Assembly (NCBI GenBank): GCA_947259885.1
Contig: CAMYNW010000004.1
Location: 124,001 to 188,000 of the forward strand
Length of the DNA stretch: 64,000 nucleotides
Source: an uncultured Gammaproteobacteria bacterium
GTDB taxonomy: Bacteria > Pseudomonadota > Gammaproteobacteria > Arenicellales > Poriferihabitantaceae
Direction of reading: 5' to 3'
Shown here: one piece after another, positions 18,647-30,436 of the stretch
How the letters are laid out: every line of letters begins with the position of its first letter
How positions within the stretch are numbered: the stretch's first letter is position 1
Position numbers and translations under genes: made by a program
The notes under the pieces: model-generated
What the model was told of the DNA's origin: nothing
Seen by the model: the letters and a program-made list of their open reading frames with translations, nothing else
The model's database searches: none

Positions 18647-20611
18647 TCACCTGGCCCAAACGAAGATGGTGACCAGAGCGAACAGGCCGATAATCATGGC
18701 AAACGCATAGTGGAAAGTTTTGCCAGTTTGTCCCTCCCGCATCATCCCGGAGAACATTCTCACGGTTCTGGCTGTTCCGTTGACAATAATGCCGTCGATC
18801 AATCCTGCATCTGCATATTTGCTGAGAAACCGGCCCAAGGCCAAAGAACCACCAGAGAACACCTTCTGATAAAACTCATCAAATCCGTATTTGTTCTCGA
18901 CTATCCTAGAAATCGGACCTAGTGCATTGTAGATTTTCCCCGGCAATTCCGTGTTCTTACAGTAGCAGTACCATGCGAATCCAATACCAGCCACCGCCAG
19001 CCAGAACGGCGGCGCCATCATTCCATGCAGAATTGCGGTGAAGATCAAACCGACGCCGTGCTTACCGTGATAAACCTCGTAAAGCGCGGCGACCACGTCA
19101 TGCTCCGGTTTTACATTAATTGAATCACCGAAATAGCCACCGCTTAAAACCGGTTCAAAGAATAGAAAGCCGGCAATTACCGATGGGATTGCAAGCAGTA
19201 TCAAGGGCCAGGTGACTACCCCCGGAGACTCATCAAGATGCTGTCTGGTGTGGTCGTCAGCGCGATTGTTACCATGAAAGGTCATGAACAAGAGGCGGAA
19301 TGAATAGAATGCGGTGATAAAAACACCTAGCACCACCGCAATATAGGCATAGCTTGATCCCCAGATGTCACTGAAATGCACCGACTCGATGATCGCGTCT
19401 TTTGAAAAGAATCCGGCGAAAGGGGGAATGCCTGCAAGCGCCAGCGAACCGATCAAGCAGGTCACATAGGTGATGGGCATGATTGCCCGCAGCCCACCCA
19501 TTTTTCGCATATCCTGCTCATGGTGCATGGCTATGATTACCGAGCCGGCACCAAGGAACAAAAGTGCTTTAAAGAAAGCGTGTGTGCCGAGATGGAAAAT
19601 TGCTACTTCGTAAGCGGACACCCCAAGCGCGACGGTCATATAGCCGAGCTGGGACAGGGTGGAGTAAGCGACGACCCTTTTAATATCGTTTTGCACTAGT
19701 CCGATTAGTGCCATAAAAATAGCGGTAGTGGCGCCAATGACCAACACCACTGAGAGCGCGGTTTCCGATAGCTCGAAGAGGGGTGACATGCGAGCCACCA
19801 AGAAGATGCCCGCGGTGACCATTGTAGCGGCATGGATCAACGCGGAAATTGGCGTTGGACCTTCCATGGAATCCGGCAGCCATACATGCAGCGGCACTTG
19901 AGCAGATTTACCCATAGCGCCCACAAACAATAGCAGGCAGATCACGGTAATCCAGTTCCACTCGCCGAAAATGCTCATGAGAGTCTGGTCTTTGGCGCCG
20001 TCCGCAGCCACAAAAACCGTGGCGTAATCGAGAGAACCAAAAACGTAAAGTACGGCGGCAATGCCGAGTAGAAAACCAAAATCGCCCACCCTGTTCACCA
20101 GAAAAGCTTTCATATTGGCAAAGATGGCTGTGTCTTTTTCGTACCAAAAGCCGATCAACAGATATGACACCAGCCCTACAGCTTCCCAGCCAAAAAACAG
20201 CTGAAGGAAATTGTTTGACATCACCAGCATCAACATGGCAAAGGTAAACAGCGAGATGTAACAGAAGAAACGCTGATATCCCGGGTCATCATGCATGTAT
20301 CCGATCGTGTAGATATGCACCATGAGCGATACGAATGTGACCACCACCATCATAGTGGCAGTCAGCTGGTCAATCAGAAACCCGATCTGCATTGCGACAC
20401 CGCCGCTGATCGCCCAGTTGTATAACGCACCGTTAAATATGTTGCCCTGGCGAACATCCAGATAGACGATAATGGACAGAATGAAAGCGATCGCTACACC
20501 GCCAATTGTGACCGTATGGGCACCGTTGCGACCGATCTTCTTGCCGAACAAGCCGGCGATAATGGACGCGATCAGGCAGACCATTGGAATGGCGAGATAA
20601 ATTGTCTTCAT
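18647..20611 (-). CDS. nuoL: NADH-quinone oxidoreductase subunit L
   Basis: Distal antiporter-like subunit of complex I (654 aa, about 16 TM helices). The core shows GWEAVGLVSYLLIGFW and KSAQVPLHVWLPDSMEGPTP with the key Glu and Lys. The C-terminal 120 residues contain the amphipathic region expected for the long lateral helix. The preceding gap to nuoK is 89 nt, the largest break within the distal half of the operon. Confidence 0.97.
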   Translation of the reverse strand: MKTIYLAIPMVCLIASIIAGLFGKKIGRNGAHTVTIGGVAIAFILSIIVYLDVRQGNIFNGALYNWAISGGVAMQIGFLIDQLTATMMVVVTFVSLMVHIYTIGYMHDDPGYQRFFCYISLFTFAMLMLVMSNNFLQLFFGWEAVGLVSYLLIGFWYEKDTAIFANMKAFLVNRVGDFGFLLGIAAVLYVFGSLDYATVFVAADGAKDQTLMSIFGEWNWITVICLLLFVGAMGKSAQVPLHVWLPDSMEGPTPISALIHAATMVTAGIFLVARMSPLFELSETALSVVLVIGATTAIFMALIGLVQNDIKRVVAYSTLSQLGYMTVALGVSAYEVAIFHLGTHAFFKALLFLGAGSVIIAMHHEQDMRKMGGLRAIMPITYVTCLIGSLALAGIPPFAGFFSKDAIIESVHFSDIWGSSYAYIAVVLGVFITAFYSFRLLFMTFHGNNRADDHTRQHLDESPGVVTWPLILLAIPSVIAGFLFFEPVLSGGYFGDSINVKPEHDVVAALYEVYHGKHGVGLIFTAILHGMMAPPFWLAVAGIGFAWYCYCKNTELPGKIYNALGPISRIVENKYGFDEFYQKVFSGGSLALGRFLSKYADAGLIDGIIVNGTARTVRMFSGMMREGQTGKTFHYAFAMIIGLFALVTIFVWAR

Positions 20612-20700
20612 CCTCTCAGTAACTCAGATTTTTCCGGACGCAGCGCGCCTTCTCTATTACATTTATGTACTAGGTCAAAAAAAGTATCCCAAGGTTTGAA

Positions 20701-21006
20701 TCAACCCTTCAGGGAATCCAGCTCCTCGATGTTGATGGTTCGACGGCTGCGGAATAATACGATTAGTATCGCAAGACCAATCGCAGCTTCCGCCGCGGCC
20801 ACCGTTAATATAAAAAATACGAACACTTGTCCCGCTGTATCATCGAGATAGCGCGAGAACGCAACGAAATTCATGTTTACCGCAAGCAGCAAAAGTTCAA
20901 TGGACATCAGAAGAATGACCACATTCTTACGGTTGAGGAATATACCCACCACGCTGATTCCAAACAGGATGGCGCCAAGCACGAGATAATGTGACAACGA
21001 AATCAT
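20701..21006 (-). CDS. nuoK: NADH-quinone oxidoreductase subunit K
   Basis: Small membrane subunit (101 aa, three TM helices). The two conserved membrane Glu residues are present, in [12 protein letters not shown] (TM2) and [11 protein letters not shown] (TM3). The start overlaps the nuoJ stop by 4 nt. Confidence 0.97.
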   Translation of the reverse strand: MISLSHYLVLGAILFGISVVGIFLNRKNVVILLMSIELLLLAVNMNFVAFSRYLDDTAGQVFVFFILTVAAAEAAIGLAILIVLFRSRRTINIEELDSLKG

Positions 21007-21611
21007 ACCTGCTTGCCTCCTTCTGATTTCATTTTGACAATTCTGAGCCTGTCGTCGCGATTGACTTTAACCTGCTTGCTGGGATCGATATACTTACTGT
21101 CCGGCCGTCTCCGCATGGTCAATGCAATTGCCGCGATTATGGCGACCAGCAGAATTATTGCCGCGATTTCAAACGGGTAAACATATACGGTGTAAATTAA
21201 ACGACCGAGTTCCTTGGAGTTGCTGTAGTCAGCGGGATGCGCGCCAGGGGCTGTGAACTCGCCGGGTCCGAATGTGGTCGTCATGACCAGCGCGATCTCA
21301 AGGATCAACAACAGTGCGATCACGCTGCCGACAGGCAGATATCGGGCGAATCCAGCACGTAACACCGCCAGATCTATATCCAGCATCATCACCACGAACA
21401 AAAACAACACCATGACTGCGCCGACGTAAACCAGCACCAGCACAATGGCGAGAAACTCCGCTTCGAGCGTGATCCAGATACATGCAGCACTGAAAAACGC
21501 GAGCACCAGAAAGAGCGCGGATTTAACAGGATTTCTGATAGTTACCACCATAGCGGCGGCGAATACCAGAATCGCGCTGAAAATATAAAAACAGAACTGG
21601 ACGAAAGTCAT
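21003..21611 (-). CDS. nuoJ: NADH-quinone oxidoreductase subunit J
   Basis: Five-TM membrane subunit (202 aa) at the interface with the peripheral arm. The TM3 region [19 protein letters not shown] is typical and carries the pi-bulge segment linked to coupling. A basic C-terminal tail ([17 protein letters not shown]) is cytoplasmic. It lies 6 nt after nuoI and overlaps nuoK by 4 nt. Confidence 0.96.
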   Translation of the reverse strand: MTFVQFCFYIFSAILVFAAAMVVTIRNPVKSALFLVLAFFSAACIWITLEAEFLAIVLVLVYVGAVMVLFLFVVMMLDIDLAVLRAGFARYLPVGSVIALLLILEIALVMTTTFGPGEFTAPGAHPADYSNSKELGRLIYTVYVYPFEIAAIILLVAIIAAIALTMRRRPDSKYIDPSKQVKVNRDDRLRIVKMKSEGGKQV

Positions 21612-21617
21612 AGTGAA

Positions 21618-22109
21618 TTATCGATAAGGCGCGTCCTGGTGACGGGCATCGGCGATCTGTTGTTCATACTTATCGCCGATCTCTAATAAACCTTGTTTAT
21701 CGATCAGACGCTCGCCGTTGGTTTCCATATGGAATTCGTGAATGTCAGTCAAGACAATGGAATCTACCGGACAGGCTTCCTCACAAAAACCGCAGTAAAT
21801 ACATTTGAATAGATCAATATCGTAGCGAGTAGTGCGACGCTGGCCGTCTTCCCGTTCTTCCGAGTCAATTGTGATCGCAAGGGCGGGGCAGACAGCCTCG
21901 CATAGCTTGCATGCAATACATCGCTCCTCTCCGTTCGCGTAACGGCGCAGGGCGTGCAACCCGCGAAATCGGGGAGACTTTGGTGTCTTCTCCTCGGGGT
22001 ACATGATCGTAACTTTCTTGTTAAAGAGTTTCCGTCCAGTAACGCCCAGGCCCTTGCGAAGCTCCTGGAGAGAGAACGTTTTATATAACTGTTTAAAGTC
22101 GATGCCCAT
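21618..22109 (-). CDS. nuoI: NADH-quinone oxidoreductase subunit I
   Basis: Peripheral-arm ferredoxin-like subunit (163 aa) carrying clusters N6a and N6b through [12 protein letters not shown] (about 71-82) and [12 protein letters not shown] (about 110-121). It has no TM segment, and the N-terminal helix docks on the membrane arm. It lies 9 nt downstream of nuoH. Confidence 0.97.
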   Translation of the reverse strand: MGIDFKQLYKTFSLQELRKGLGVTGRKLFNKKVTIMYPEEKTPKSPRFRGLHALRRYANGEERCIACKLCEAVCPALAITIDSEEREDGQRRTTRYDIDLFKCIYCGFCEEACPVDSIVLTDIHEFHMETNGERLIDKQGLLEIGDKYEQQIADARHQDAPYR

Positions 22110-22118
22110 AATCGTTAC

Positions 22119-23171
22119 CTAACTGAAGAAGCCCGCAAACGGAGTGTAAAACTTGCCTATGCCAACGACAAAGATCCAGACCAACGTCACGGGAATTAAA
22201 ATTTTCCACCCAAGTCGCATGATCTGGTCGTAACGGTAGCGCGGGAAAGTGGCGCGGAACCAAAGAAAGAAAAAGGCGACCAAAGAAGTCTTGAGACCAA
22301 ACCACATTACGCCTGGTATCCAAGTGAAAGGCGCAACCTCGACCGGCGGAAGCCAGCCGCCAAGAAACATCACCACGGTGAGTGCCGCGATCAGGATCAT
22401 GTTGGCATATTCAGCCAGAAAGAATACAGCGAATGCCATGCCGGAATATTCGACATGGAAACCAGCAACAATTTCCGACTCACCCTCTGCGACATCAAAT
22501 GGCGCACGGTTGGTTTCAGCAACGCCGGAGATAAAATAGACCATGAATAAGGGGAACAATGGCCACATGTACCAGGAAGCAATACCGAGTCCTGATTGAC
22601 CTAACACGATCTCCCTGAGGTTAAGACTGCCCGCAACCATCAAGACGCCTACCAGAGCAAATCCCATGGCGATTTCGTATGCGATAATTTGTGCTGCAGA
22701 ACGCATTGCACCAAGGAACGCATACTTGGAATTTGAAGCCCAGCCGGCAACAATGACGCCATAAACACCCATCGAAGTGAGTGCCAGTACATATAACAAG
22801 CTGGCATCGATATCTGCCAATACCAATTTGTCGCTAAACGGCATTACTGCCCAGGCGGCTAGAGCAGGCGCCAGTGATAGTATTGGTGCAATCAGAAATA
22901 GAAACTTATTGGATCGACTTGGAATGATGATCTCTTTGACCAGTAGCTTGGCCGCGTCCGCAATAGGCTGTAACCAGCCTTTGGGACCAACGCGATTGGG
23001 GCCCACCCGGAGTTGCATGTAGCCAATCAGTTTGCGCTCGGCAAAGGTAAAGTACGCAACGCAAATCATCAGAGGCACTAAAATTGCCACGATCTTTATC
23101 ATTACCCAGACAGTGATCTGAATGCCTTCAGGTAGCCATCCCGTGAGGAAGAAAACCAGATCCTTGATCAT
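22119..23171 (-). CDS. nuoH: NADH-quinone oxidoreductase subunit H
   Basis: Membrane subunit at the quinone site with eight predicted TM helices. Conserved elements are [19 protein letters not shown] and the acidic loop [20 protein letters not shown]. The frame is open further upstream to 23258, but those 29 residues lie inside the nuoG end. The ATG at 23171 gives the family N-terminus (350 aa) and overlaps the nuoG stop by 4 nt (ATGA). Confidence 0.96.
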   Translation of the reverse strand: MIKDLVFFLTGWLPEGIQITVWVMIKIVAILVPLMICVAYFTFAERKLIGYMQLRVGPNRVGPKGWLQPIADAAKLLVKEIIIPSRSNKFLFLIAPILSLAPALAAWAVMPFSDKLVLADIDASLLYVLALTSMGVYGVIVAGWASNSKYAFLGAMRSAAQIIAYEIAMGFALVGVLMVAGSLNLREIVLGQSGLGIASWYMWPLFPLFMVYFISGVAETNRAPFDVAEGESEIVAGFHVEYSGMAFAVFFLAEYANMILIAALTVVMFLGGWLPPVEVAPFTWIPGVMWFGLKTSLVAFFFLWFRATFPRYRYDQIMRLGWKILIPVTLVWIFVVGIGKFYTPFAGFFS

Positions 23172-25531
23172 GAAGCGTCTCCGCTCGCACTCAGCTTCAC
23201 CGTTCCTGCGGCCCCAATTGATGCGGTCTGGTGAAATCCTGCGGGGATGTATACGCAATTCTCAGGCACTTGACCATCCGCTTGCAGACAAAGAGTCGTT
23301 TTGTCAGCACCATTAACGACTGATACGCTCTGGCCATCACTTAGACCTATTTTAGCGATCGTCTCCGGGTGCACTCGAGCTGTGGGAGAAGGATTATCCG
23401 CTGTGAGCTGCAGCGCAGTGGCATGGCGTAGCGTCACTTCACCACGGTACATTGGCATATCCACCACTCGCTGCAAACCATCATTGACGGAATGGTCAGT
23501 TGTGCCTAAGCGCCACTCGTTGAGCCGGGCGGATGGCACTAGTGCACCCAGGGCGATTTCAGCCACCACATCTTCGGCGGTCACGTAGTTAAATCCGTCG
23601 ACCTCCAGAAAGTTGCCTAGCACGCGCAGAATTTTCCAGGCCGGGCGAGCTTCGCCCTTTGGGGTAGAAGCGACATTAGATCGCTGTGTCCGACCTTCAC
23701 AATTGATAAAAGTCCCGGCGGCTTCAGTAAATGGCGCCATTGGCAAAAGTACATCCGCGTACTCCATCACCGAATCGCTTTTAAACGCGCTGATCTGAAC
23801 CACGAACTCTGCGGACTGCATCGACCTCAACGCTGCAAGAGAGTCTATCGCGTCCAGTTCAGGTTCTGTTCCCAGCAAAACAAATGCTCGACGACCTTGG
23901 TTGAGCATTTGTTTTGCATTCATGCCGATTTCTTCGGTAGCTCCATTTGCGTCACGATGAGGTATACACCCAGCCATCCAACCGGCGACCGAATTGGCTG
24001 GTGCCAGAATGCCGAGTTTGGCGCCGGTTTGTTCCGCAATCCACTGGCTTATAGCCTTCAATGCACTTGCATTGGCATGTTGTTGAGCGTTGGCGCCGAC
24101 TATTACTACTCCCTCTTCGCCTGCCTCCGCCAGGGCAGCAGCTATATTGTCAGCGCCAGCAGCTGCAGCAAGTGCTGCGATTTCTGCAGGCAGGGAAGAG
24201 CCTTTTAATTTGGCGACTTTTACTGCGGTGGCCGCCAAAGTGCTGACCATATCTCTCGGGGAGACCACAATATTGTCCACCAGATCAAAAGTCTGGGAAT
24301 AGTTCATGACATTTAACGCCCCGACCTTGGCACTATTTTTGATCACAGCGTTTCGCAGCCGAACAGAAAGCAAAGGTTGCTCCTTGCGCAGATTAGCGCC
24401 AACCAGGAGCGCGGCTTTCACTGAACTCAGTTTTGCAATGGGTATTTCCAATGCCGGAAATAACGGTGCAATATCGTCGTCGCTGAAATCCAGCTGCTGC
24501 AGTCGATGATCAACGTTAAGACAACCCAGTCCACGCGATAATTTCTTCAGGAGGTAAAATTCTTCCAGGCTAGATGAGGCGGAAGCAAGCGCGCCAAAAT
24601 CATTTGCTGTGCCCGAATCAATCACGGCTTGCAGACCGGCCGCCGCATGTTTCAGGGCTACTTGCCAATGAACCTCCTTCCATCCATCGGCATCCTTGAT
24701 CATTGGCTTGGTCAACCTGGACTCGCTGTTTACTGCTTCATAGCTGTAGCGGTCACGATCAGCCAGCCAACATTCGTTGATCGCTTCGTTTTCCATCGGT
24801 AACACACGCTCAACCTCGTCTCTAAGGGTTTGAATGCGAATGTTAGTCCCTACACAGTCATGCGGACTGATTGCAGAGTGATTTTGTAGTTCCCAGGAGC
24901 GGGCGGAAAAGCGATAAGGTTTGGACGTCAATGCACCAACCGGGCAAAGATCGATAATGTTTCCAGAGACTTCAGAATCAATGGACTGACTCAGAAAGGT
25001 CCCTATCTTGGTGTGCTCGCCGCGTCCTGGTGCGCCCATTTCCATGACTCCCGCAACTTCCTCACCAAAGCGCACGCAGCGTGTGCAGTGGATACAGCGC
25101 GTCATTTCTGTGGCGATAAGCGGGCCGATATCCGGGTTTGGCACTACCCGCTTGTTCTCATGGTAACGTGAATCATCTTTACCGTAACCCAGTGCCTGGT
25201 CCTGCAACGGGCATTCCCCACCCTGGTCGCAAACCGGGCAGTCCAATGGATGATTGATCAGGAGAAATTCCATGGTGCCTTTTTGTGCTTCCTTAGCGAC
25301 TGTGGATCGGGTTTTAACCACCATCCCATCCATCACCGGTGTGGCGCAGGCGGGAAGTGGTTTTGGCGCTTTCTCCACTTCAACCAGACACATACGACAG
25401 TTGGCAGCAATAGAGAGTTTTTCGTGATAGCAAAACCGGGGGATATATATGCCCGCCGCATCGGTGGCCTCGATCAGCATTTTGCCGTTTTCGACCTCCA
25501 GAGTTTTGCCGTCTACTTCAATAGTTGCCAT
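23168..25531 (-). CDS. nuoG: NADH-quinone oxidoreductase subunit G
   Basis: Large iron-sulfur subunit (787 aa). The N-terminal domain has the 2Fe-2S ligands C34, C45, C48 and C62, the His-Cys cluster [14 protein letters not shown] and the 4Fe-4S motif CIHCTRC. It is followed by a degenerate molybdopterin-oxidoreductase-like domain ([19 protein letters not shown] segment) with no cofactor role. The C-terminal half is Ala-rich and divergent, as is usual. It lies 30 nt after nuoF. Confidence 0.96.
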   Translation of the reverse strand: MATIEVDGKTLEVENGKMLIEATDAAGIYIPRFCYHEKLSIAANCRMCLVEVEKAPKPLPACATPVMDGMVVKTRSTVAKEAQKGTMEFLLINHPLDCPVCDQGGECPLQDQALGYGKDDSRYHENKRVVPNPDIGPLIATEMTRCIHCTRCVRFGEEVAGVMEMGAPGRGEHTKIGTFLSQSIDSEVSGNIIDLCPVGALTSKPYRFSARSWELQNHSAISPHDCVGTNIRIQTLRDEVERVLPMENEAINECWLADRDRYSYEAVNSESRLTKPMIKDADGWKEVHWQVALKHAAAGLQAVIDSGTANDFGALASASSSLEEFYLLKKLSRGLGCLNVDHRLQQLDFSDDDIAPLFPALEIPIAKLSSVKAALLVGANLRKEQPLLSVRLRNAVIKNSAKVGALNVMNYSQTFDLVDNIVVSPRDMVSTLAATAVKVAKLKGSSLPAEIAALAAAAGADNIAAALAEAGEEGVVIVGANAQQHANASALKAISQWIAEQTGAKLGILAPANSVAGWMAGCIPHRDANGATEEIGMNAKQMLNQGRRAFVLLGTEPELDAIDSLAALRSMQSAEFVVQISAFKSDSVMEYADVLLPMAPFTEAAGTFINCEGRTQRSNVASTPKGEARPAWKILRVLGNFLEVDGFNYVTAEDVVAEIALGALVPSARLNEWRLGTTDHSVNDGLQRVVDMPMYRGEVTLRHATALQLTADNPSPTARVHPETIAKIGLSDGQSVSVVNGADKTTLCLQADGQVPENCVYIPAGFHQTASIGAAGTVKLSASGDAS

Positions 25532-25561
25532 ATTTTTGAATTGGAATCTCTACGCGTTTTG

Positions 25562-26872
25562 TCATGCAGCCTTGGCAGCATTCTCAATCTTCGTTTCGAA
25601 CTCGTGGCGATAATGTTTTAGAAAACTTTGTACCGGCCATGCGGCGGCGTCACCCAGTGCGCAAATCGTGCGACCCTCAATTCGGTTGGCGACATCAAGC
25701 AGCGTGTCGAGATCCTCCATGGTGCCGTGGCCGTCGTTAATTCGTTTGATTATGCGGTACAACCAGCCAGTGCCTTCTCGGCACGGTGTGCATTGACCGC
25801 AGGATTCTTCGTAATAAAAATAAGACAAGCGCTCGAGCACTTTGACCATGTCAGTGGTTTCATCCATTACGATCACGGAGCCTGCCCCTACCGCGGAACC
25901 GGCGTTTCGAAGTGAGTCATAGTCCATGTTGGTCTGCATAATAATTTCTGCGGGTAAAACGGGTACCGATGATCCCCCCGGAATTACCGCCTTGAGCTTG
26001 CGGCCTTTCCACACACCACCCGCCATCTCAAGTAGATCCTTGAATGGCGTTCCCATGGGGATTTCGAAATTGCCGGGGTTCTCTACATGGCCACTAACCG
26101 AAAAGATCTTGGTGCCACCTGAATTTTCTACTCCGATATCACGGAACCACTGGCCATTCATCCAGTCGCCATTAGCACGCAGGATGGCCGGCACAGAGGC
26201 AAGAGATTCGGTGTTATTGATCGTCGTTGGTTTGCCATAGAGTCCAAATGCCGCTGGAAATGGAGGCTTAAATCGTGGTTGACCTTTCTTGCCCTCAAGC
26301 GCTTCCATCAGAGCGGTTTCTTCGCCGCAGATATACGCGCCGGCACCCAGGAAATTGTGCATTTCAAAGTCAAAGCCTGAGCCAAAGATATTTTTACCCA
26401 GGATGCCCACCTCTCTTGCTGCTTTAATGGCGGCCTCAATCTGCTCATAGGGCTCCCAGAACTCACCCCGTATAAAGTTGTAACCGATGGTTGCACCCAT
26501 GACGTAACCCGCGATGACCATGCCTTCAATCAACGCATGGGGGTTGTAGCGCAGGATGTCGCGGTCTTTGCAGGTGCCGGGTTCGCCTTCATCCGAATTG
26601 CACAGAATGTATTTTTGCCCGGGTGCATTGCGCGGCATAAAACTCCACTTAATACCCGGCGGAAACCCGGCGCCACCACGCCCGCGCAAATTGCTGGTTT
26701 TGAGGCAGTCAATGATTTGACTAGGCTCAATGCTTTCTTTGAGAATGCGCTCGAGTGCAGTATAGCCTCCCCAGCTTTTATAGCTCTCAAGTGTCCAGGA
26801 CTTTTCCAGTCCCTCTGGGGGATAGCACACCTGACCGCTTACACGCATGGTGTTGTAATCAAGCATCGACAT
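25562..26872 (-). CDS. nuoF: NADH-quinone oxidoreductase subunit F
   Basis: NADH- and FMN-binding subunit (436 aa). The NADH motif [13 protein letters not shown] (about 64-76), the FMN-site segment [13 protein letters not shown] and the N3 4Fe-4S ligands [15 protein letters not shown] are all present. It follows nuoE with a 2-nt gap. Confidence 0.97.
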   Translation of the reverse strand: MSMLDYNTMRVSGQVCYPPEGLEKSWTLESYKSWGGYTALERILKESIEPSQIIDCLKTSNLRGRGGAGFPPGIKWSFMPRNAPGQKYILCNSDEGEPGTCKDRDILRYNPHALIEGMVIAGYVMGATIGYNFIRGEFWEPYEQIEAAIKAAREVGILGKNIFGSGFDFEMHNFLGAGAYICGEETALMEALEGKKGQPRFKPPFPAAFGLYGKPTTINNTESLASVPAILRANGDWMNGQWFRDIGVENSGGTKIFSVSGHVENPGNFEIPMGTPFKDLLEMAGGVWKGRKLKAVIPGGSSVPVLPAEIIMQTNMDYDSLRNAGSAVGAGSVIVMDETTDMVKVLERLSYFYYEESCGQCTPCREGTGWLYRIIKRINDGHGTMEDLDTLLDVANRIEGRTICALGDAAAWPVQSFLKHYRHEFETKIENAAKAA

Positions 26873-26874
26873 GA

Positions 26875-27342
26875 TCAGTACTTCTCCAGGATCTTGTCGA
26901 TCCGTTCAGGTGTCAGATTTTCGTGATAGTCCTTGTTGACCTGCATCATCGGCGCACCGGCGCAGGCGCAAAGGCATTCAACTTCCTGCAGCGTATAGCG
27001 GCCGTCTTCCGTGGTTTCGCCCATCTTGATATTTAACTTGTTCTGAATATGGTTCTGGATCTGCTCGCAACCCCGCAACATGCAGGAAATATTTGTGCAA
27101 AGGTAGATCACATTCTTGCCCACGGGCTCCAGGTGGTACATAGAGTAGAACGTGGCGATCTCATAAGCTCTCACCGGAGGCACCCCAATCACTTCGGCAA
27201 TGTATTCGATGGTTTCGTTACTAAGCCAGCCCAGCTCGTCCTGGGCAATACGCAATGCCGCAAGAATGGCTGATTGCCGACGATCGGATGGATACTTGGC
27301 GCACTCCTGTTCGATCTCGTCGAGTGATGTCTGAGATAACAT
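26875..27342 (-). CDS. nuoE: NADH-quinone oxidoreductase subunit E
   Basis: Thioredoxin-fold 2Fe-2S subunit (155 aa, cluster N1a). Ligand Cys occur in [11 protein letters not shown] and [15 protein letters not shown]. The N-terminal helical part ([20 protein letters not shown]) matches the family. It overlaps the nuoD stop by one nucleotide. Confidence 0.96.
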   Translation of the reverse strand: MLSQTSLDEIEQECAKYPSDRRQSAILAALRIAQDELGWLSNETIEYIAEVIGVPPVRAYEIATFYSMYHLEPVGKNVIYLCTNISCMLRGCEQIQNHIQNKLNIKMGETTEDGRYTLQEVECLCACAGAPMMQVNKDYHENLTPERIDKILEKY

Positions 27343-28595
27343 TAGCGATCAATCTCTCCAAATACGATATCTTGAGTACCAATGATGGCCACCATGTCGG
27401 CCAACATATGGCCTTTTGACATTTCATTTAGTGCTGCCAGATGTGCATAACCCGGCGCCCGAATTTTGATTCTGTATGGTTTATTGGCTCCATCAGAAAT
27501 CAGATAGATGCCAAATTCACCCTTAGGATGTTCGATCGCAGCATAGGTTTCACCCGCAGGAACGCAGTACCCTTCAGTAAACAACTTGAAATGGTGGATC
27601 AATGATTCCATGTCCCCTTTCATTTGTTCGCGTGATGGAGGTGCTAGTTTATGGTCGTCGATCATCACTGAACCTGGATTACTGCGCAGCCAGTTCACAC
27701 ACTGTTTAATAATCCGGTTGGACTGGCGCATCTCTTCCACTCGCACCAGATAGCGGTCATAACTATCACCATTAGTGCCCACCGGGATATCAAAATCTAG
27801 CTGGTCGTAGATATCGTAAGGTTGTTTTTTACGAAGATCCCATTCGATTCCAGATCCGCGCAGCATAGGACCGGTAAACCCAAGAGCTTTAGCGCGCTCT
27901 GGAGTAACTATGCCTATGTCCACAGTGCGCTGCTTCCAGATGCGATTATCAGAAAGCAGGGTTTCGTATTCATCAACACAGCCTGGGAAGCGTTGGGTGA
28001 AAGCATCAATGAAATCAAGCAAAGAGCCCGAGCGATCTTGATTGCGCTGTTTTGTCTCCTCGTCTGAAAAACGTTCAGTTTTATCGTACTGCGGCATTTG
28101 TTCCGGTAAGTCTCTATAAACACCGCCAGGTCGATAGTAGGTGGCGTGCATACGCGCACCGCTGACTGCTTCGTAGCAGTCCATTAAATCTTCTCGTTCT
28201 CGGAAACAATATAAGAATATCGTCATCGCCCCGATATCGAGCCCGTGGGCGCCCAACCACATGCAATGGTTGAGGATTCGAGTGATCTCATCAAACATGA
28301 CCCGAATATATTGGGCTCTAATCGGCGGGGTGATTCCCAGCATTTTCTCGATCGCCATGACATAGGCATGCTCATTGCACATCATAGAGACGTAATCGAG
28401 TCGGTCCATGTAACCGATACTCTGATTGAAAGGCTTCGACTCGGCGAGCTTTTCGGTTCCTCGGTGCAGTAGGCCAATATGCGGATCGCAACGCTCAATG
28501 ACTTCGCCATCCATTTCCATGATTACGCGCAATACCCCATGGGCCGCTGGGTGCTGCGGGCCGAAGTTCATCGTGTAGTTACGAATCTCCGCCAT
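27342..28595 (-). CDS. nuoD: NADH-quinone oxidoreductase subunit D
   Basis: Quinone-site subunit related to NiFe-hydrogenase large subunits (417 aa). Landmarks are [14 protein letters not shown] near the N-terminus and the terminal DIVFGEIDR. It is encoded separately from nuoC, unlike the fused nuoCD of enterobacteria. It overlaps the nuoC stop by one nucleotide. Confidence 0.97.
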   Translation of the reverse strand: MAEIRNYTMNFGPQHPAAHGVLRVIMEMDGEVIERCDPHIGLLHRGTEKLAESKPFNQSIGYMDRLDYVSMMCNEHAYVMAIEKMLGITPPIRAQYIRVMFDEITRILNHCMWLGAHGLDIGAMTIFLYCFREREDLMDCYEAVSGARMHATYYRPGGVYRDLPEQMPQYDKTERFSDEETKQRNQDRSGSLLDFIDAFTQRFPGCVDEYETLLSDNRIWKQRTVDIGIVTPERAKALGFTGPMLRGSGIEWDLRKKQPYDIYDQLDFDIPVGTNGDSYDRYLVRVEEMRQSNRIIKQCVNWLRSNPGSVMIDDHKLAPPSREQMKGDMESLIHHFKLFTEGYCVPAGETYAAIEHPKGEFGIYLISDGANKPYRIKIRAPGYAHLAALNEMSKGHMLADMVAIIGTQDIVFGEIDR

Positions 28596-29236
28596 CAGGC
28601 GTTGTCCTCCGCCGCAGCTGAATGCCCAGGTTCATTATCGCCGCGATTAAATACATCCTTTCGAATGGTGCGTGGTACCAGAATCCGCGGCTCGATCGTG
28701 ACCGGTTGATAAATGACTCGGCCTTGCTCTTCGTCGTAGCGCATCTCCACCTGTCCGGACAGCGGAAAATCCTTTCGAAAAGGATGGCCTATAAAGCCAT
28801 AGTCGGTGAGCAGGCGTCGCAAATCCGGATGACCGTGAAAGATGATGCCATAGAGATCAAACGCTTCTCGTTCAAACCAATCCGCTGCAGGCCATATCTC
28901 GATGACTGAGTCAATTGAAGGATCAGTTTCGGGCAGTTGGGCGCGTATTCGGATGCGCTGGTTGTGGTGGTAGGAAATCAGGTGGTACACCACAGCAAAA
29001 CGTTCGCCACTCCAAGGGTCGCCGTCCTCAGCACCGTATCCCGAGTAATCGACTCCACAAAGATCGGTGAGCTGATCGAATCCAGCTTGATCGCGCAGCG
29101 TCTCGCAGGCGCTGCGAATGTGCCTGGCATCAATTTCAAGGGTCAACTCGCCCAGATTGATTTGGTGTGACAACAAGGTGTTCCCCAGCATCGGCTCTAG
29201 AGTGAGGACCAGTTGATTCATATTCTGATGAATCAT
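28595..29236 (-). CDS. nuoC: NADH-quinone oxidoreductase subunit C
   Basis: The 30-kDa subunit homologue (213 aa) of the peripheral arm. It shows LTDLCGVDY and the signature [20 protein letters not shown], then [19 protein letters not shown]. No cofactor. It lies 4 nt after nuoB. Confidence 0.96.
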   Translation of the reverse strand: MIHQNMNQLVLTLEPMLGNTLLSHQINLGELTLEIDARHIRSACETLRDQAGFDQLTDLCGVDYSGYGAEDGDPWSGERFAVVYHLISYHHNQRIRIRAQLPETDPSIDSVIEIWPAADWFEREAFDLYGIIFHGHPDLRRLLTDYGFIGHPFRKDFPLSGQVEMRYDEEQGRVIYQPVTIEPRILVPRTIRKDVFNRGDNEPGHSAAAEDNA

Positions 29237-29240
29237 CGGA

Positions 29241-29765
29241 TTATGTAGGTTGACCTTCGAGGTGTCTCTTGGCGTCCTCTAATTCCCGTTTTCTTGAGAT
29301 CGGGCTGGTTTTCTTAATCTTCTTCTGAAGTTGAAGCACACCGTATATCAATGCCTCAGCGGTTGGCGGGCAGCCAGGTACGTAGACATCTACCGGCACG
29401 ATGCGATCGCAGCCGCGCACTACGGAATAAGAATAGTGATAGTAACCGCCGCCATTAGCGCACGAGCCCATGGAGATCACCCACTTCGGCTCTGCCATCT
29501 GGTCATAAACCTTTCGCAGCGCTGGGGCCATTTTATTGGTCAGCGTGCCGGCTACGATCATAACGTCCGATTGTCGAGGACTTGGCCGAAACAGCATTCC
29601 GAAACGGTCAAGGTCATAACGCGCAGCGCCGGCCTGCATCATTTCGACCGCGCAGCAGGCGAGACCAAAAGTCATCGGCCACATTGAACCGGTGCGTGCC
29701 CAGTTGACCAGGTCATCGAGCTTCGCAGTGGCAAAGCCCTGTTCGATTGTACCTTCTTGGGCCAT
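29241..29765 (-). CDS. nuoB: NADH-quinone oxidoreductase subunit B
   Basis: Carries the terminal 4Fe-4S cluster N2 (174 aa). The tandem Cys of LACCAVEMM, the Cys of [13 protein letters not shown] and that of YVPGCPPT are the expected ligands. It lies 64 nt downstream of nuoA. Confidence 0.97.
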   Translation of the reverse strand: MAQEGTIEQGFATAKLDDLVNWARTGSMWPMTFGLACCAVEMMQAGAARYDLDRFGMLFRPSPRQSDVMIVAGTLTNKMAPALRKVYDQMAEPKWVISMGSCANGGGYYHYSYSVVRGCDRIVPVDVYVPGCPPTAEALIYGVLQLQKKIKKTSPISRKRELEDAKRHLEGQPT

Positions 29766-29829
29766 GTATTAACTCCCGCGCGTTTGTTTCCGGTCCGCAG
29801 CGACGGTCGGGACAGAGTTTAGAATAAGA

Positions 29830-30186
29830 TTACTCCCAATCCAGGGCGCCTTTCTTCCACTCGTAGATAAAACCCACTACAAGAATGGTCAGAAACAGCA
29901 TCATTGCCCAGAATCCAAATATCCCGATCTCATCGAGCACAACAGCCCAAGGAAACAGAAATGCAATTTCAAGATCAAAAATAATAAAGAGGATCGCTAC
30001 CAGGTAGTAGCGAACGTCAAATTTCATGCGTGAATCCTCGAATGCTTCAAAACCGCATTCGTAGGGCGATAACTTGGCTTCGTCAGGTTTATCCGGTCCA
30101 AGAATTTTGCCGGCGCTGATTGCAATCGCGCCCACGCCGAGTCCAACCATAATAAACAACAGGATTGGCAGGTAGTTGGCAAGCAA
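29830..30186 (-). CDS. nuoA: NADH-quinone oxidoreductase subunit A
   Basis: First gene of the complex I operon. A 118-aa membrane protein with three TM helices and the conserved loop [20 protein letters not shown] followed by [13 protein letters not shown] likely promoter lies about 80-105 nt upstream. The whole 14-subunit set A-N follows in canonical order on this strand. Confidence 0.97.
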   Translation of the reverse strand: MLANYLPILLFIMVGLGVGAIAISAGKILGPDKPDEAKLSPYECGFEAFEDSRMKFDVRYYLVAILFIIFDLEIAFLFPWAVVLDEIGIFGFWAMMLFLTILVVGFIYEWKKGALDWE

Positions 30187-30265
30187 TGCTGGCTCCTCGG
30201 CTAGATTTAAGTAAATCCGGAAGGGAAAAATGCACTGACTGCTGACCTCCCCACGCGGGCCCGGG

Positions 30266-30293
30266 ATTATACCAAAAGGAATAGATGAACAAA
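30266..30293 (-). promoter_or_regulatory. Candidate sigma-70 promoter of the nuo operon
   Basis: On the minus strand TTTGTT (30288-30293), a 16-nt spacer and a perfect TATAAT (30266-30271) precede nuoA. The -10 is preceded by TGG. Transcription would start near 30259, leaving a leader of about 73 nt. It lies downstream of the hairpin that ends the DUF533 gene, which supports an independent nuo transcript. Confidence 0.55.
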
Positions 30294-30397
30294 GGGTTTC
30301 CAGAGTAAAAACCCTGAACTATATTGCCTGATATTAGTGTCGGGGCAACGACGGCAGCCGAGTCTCGATCTGGACCCGAGCAATAGTGGAATGGACT

Positions 30398-30425
30398 CAG
30401 GCCCAGTGTAACTGCACCGGGCCTG
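30398..30425 (-). terminator. Hairpin after the DUF533 gene
   Basis: Seven-base-pair stem CAGGCCC/GGGCCTG with three further inner pairs, 12 nt beyond the stop of the DUF533 gene. No U-run follows, so intrinsic termination is only possible, not clear. Confidence 0.4.
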
Positions 30426-30436
30426 ATAAATTGCAA

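Noticed and set aside
30187..30436. Search for a tRNA gene upstream of nuoA
   Set aside because: No cloverleaf or T-loop consensus found; only a hairpin and a promoter.
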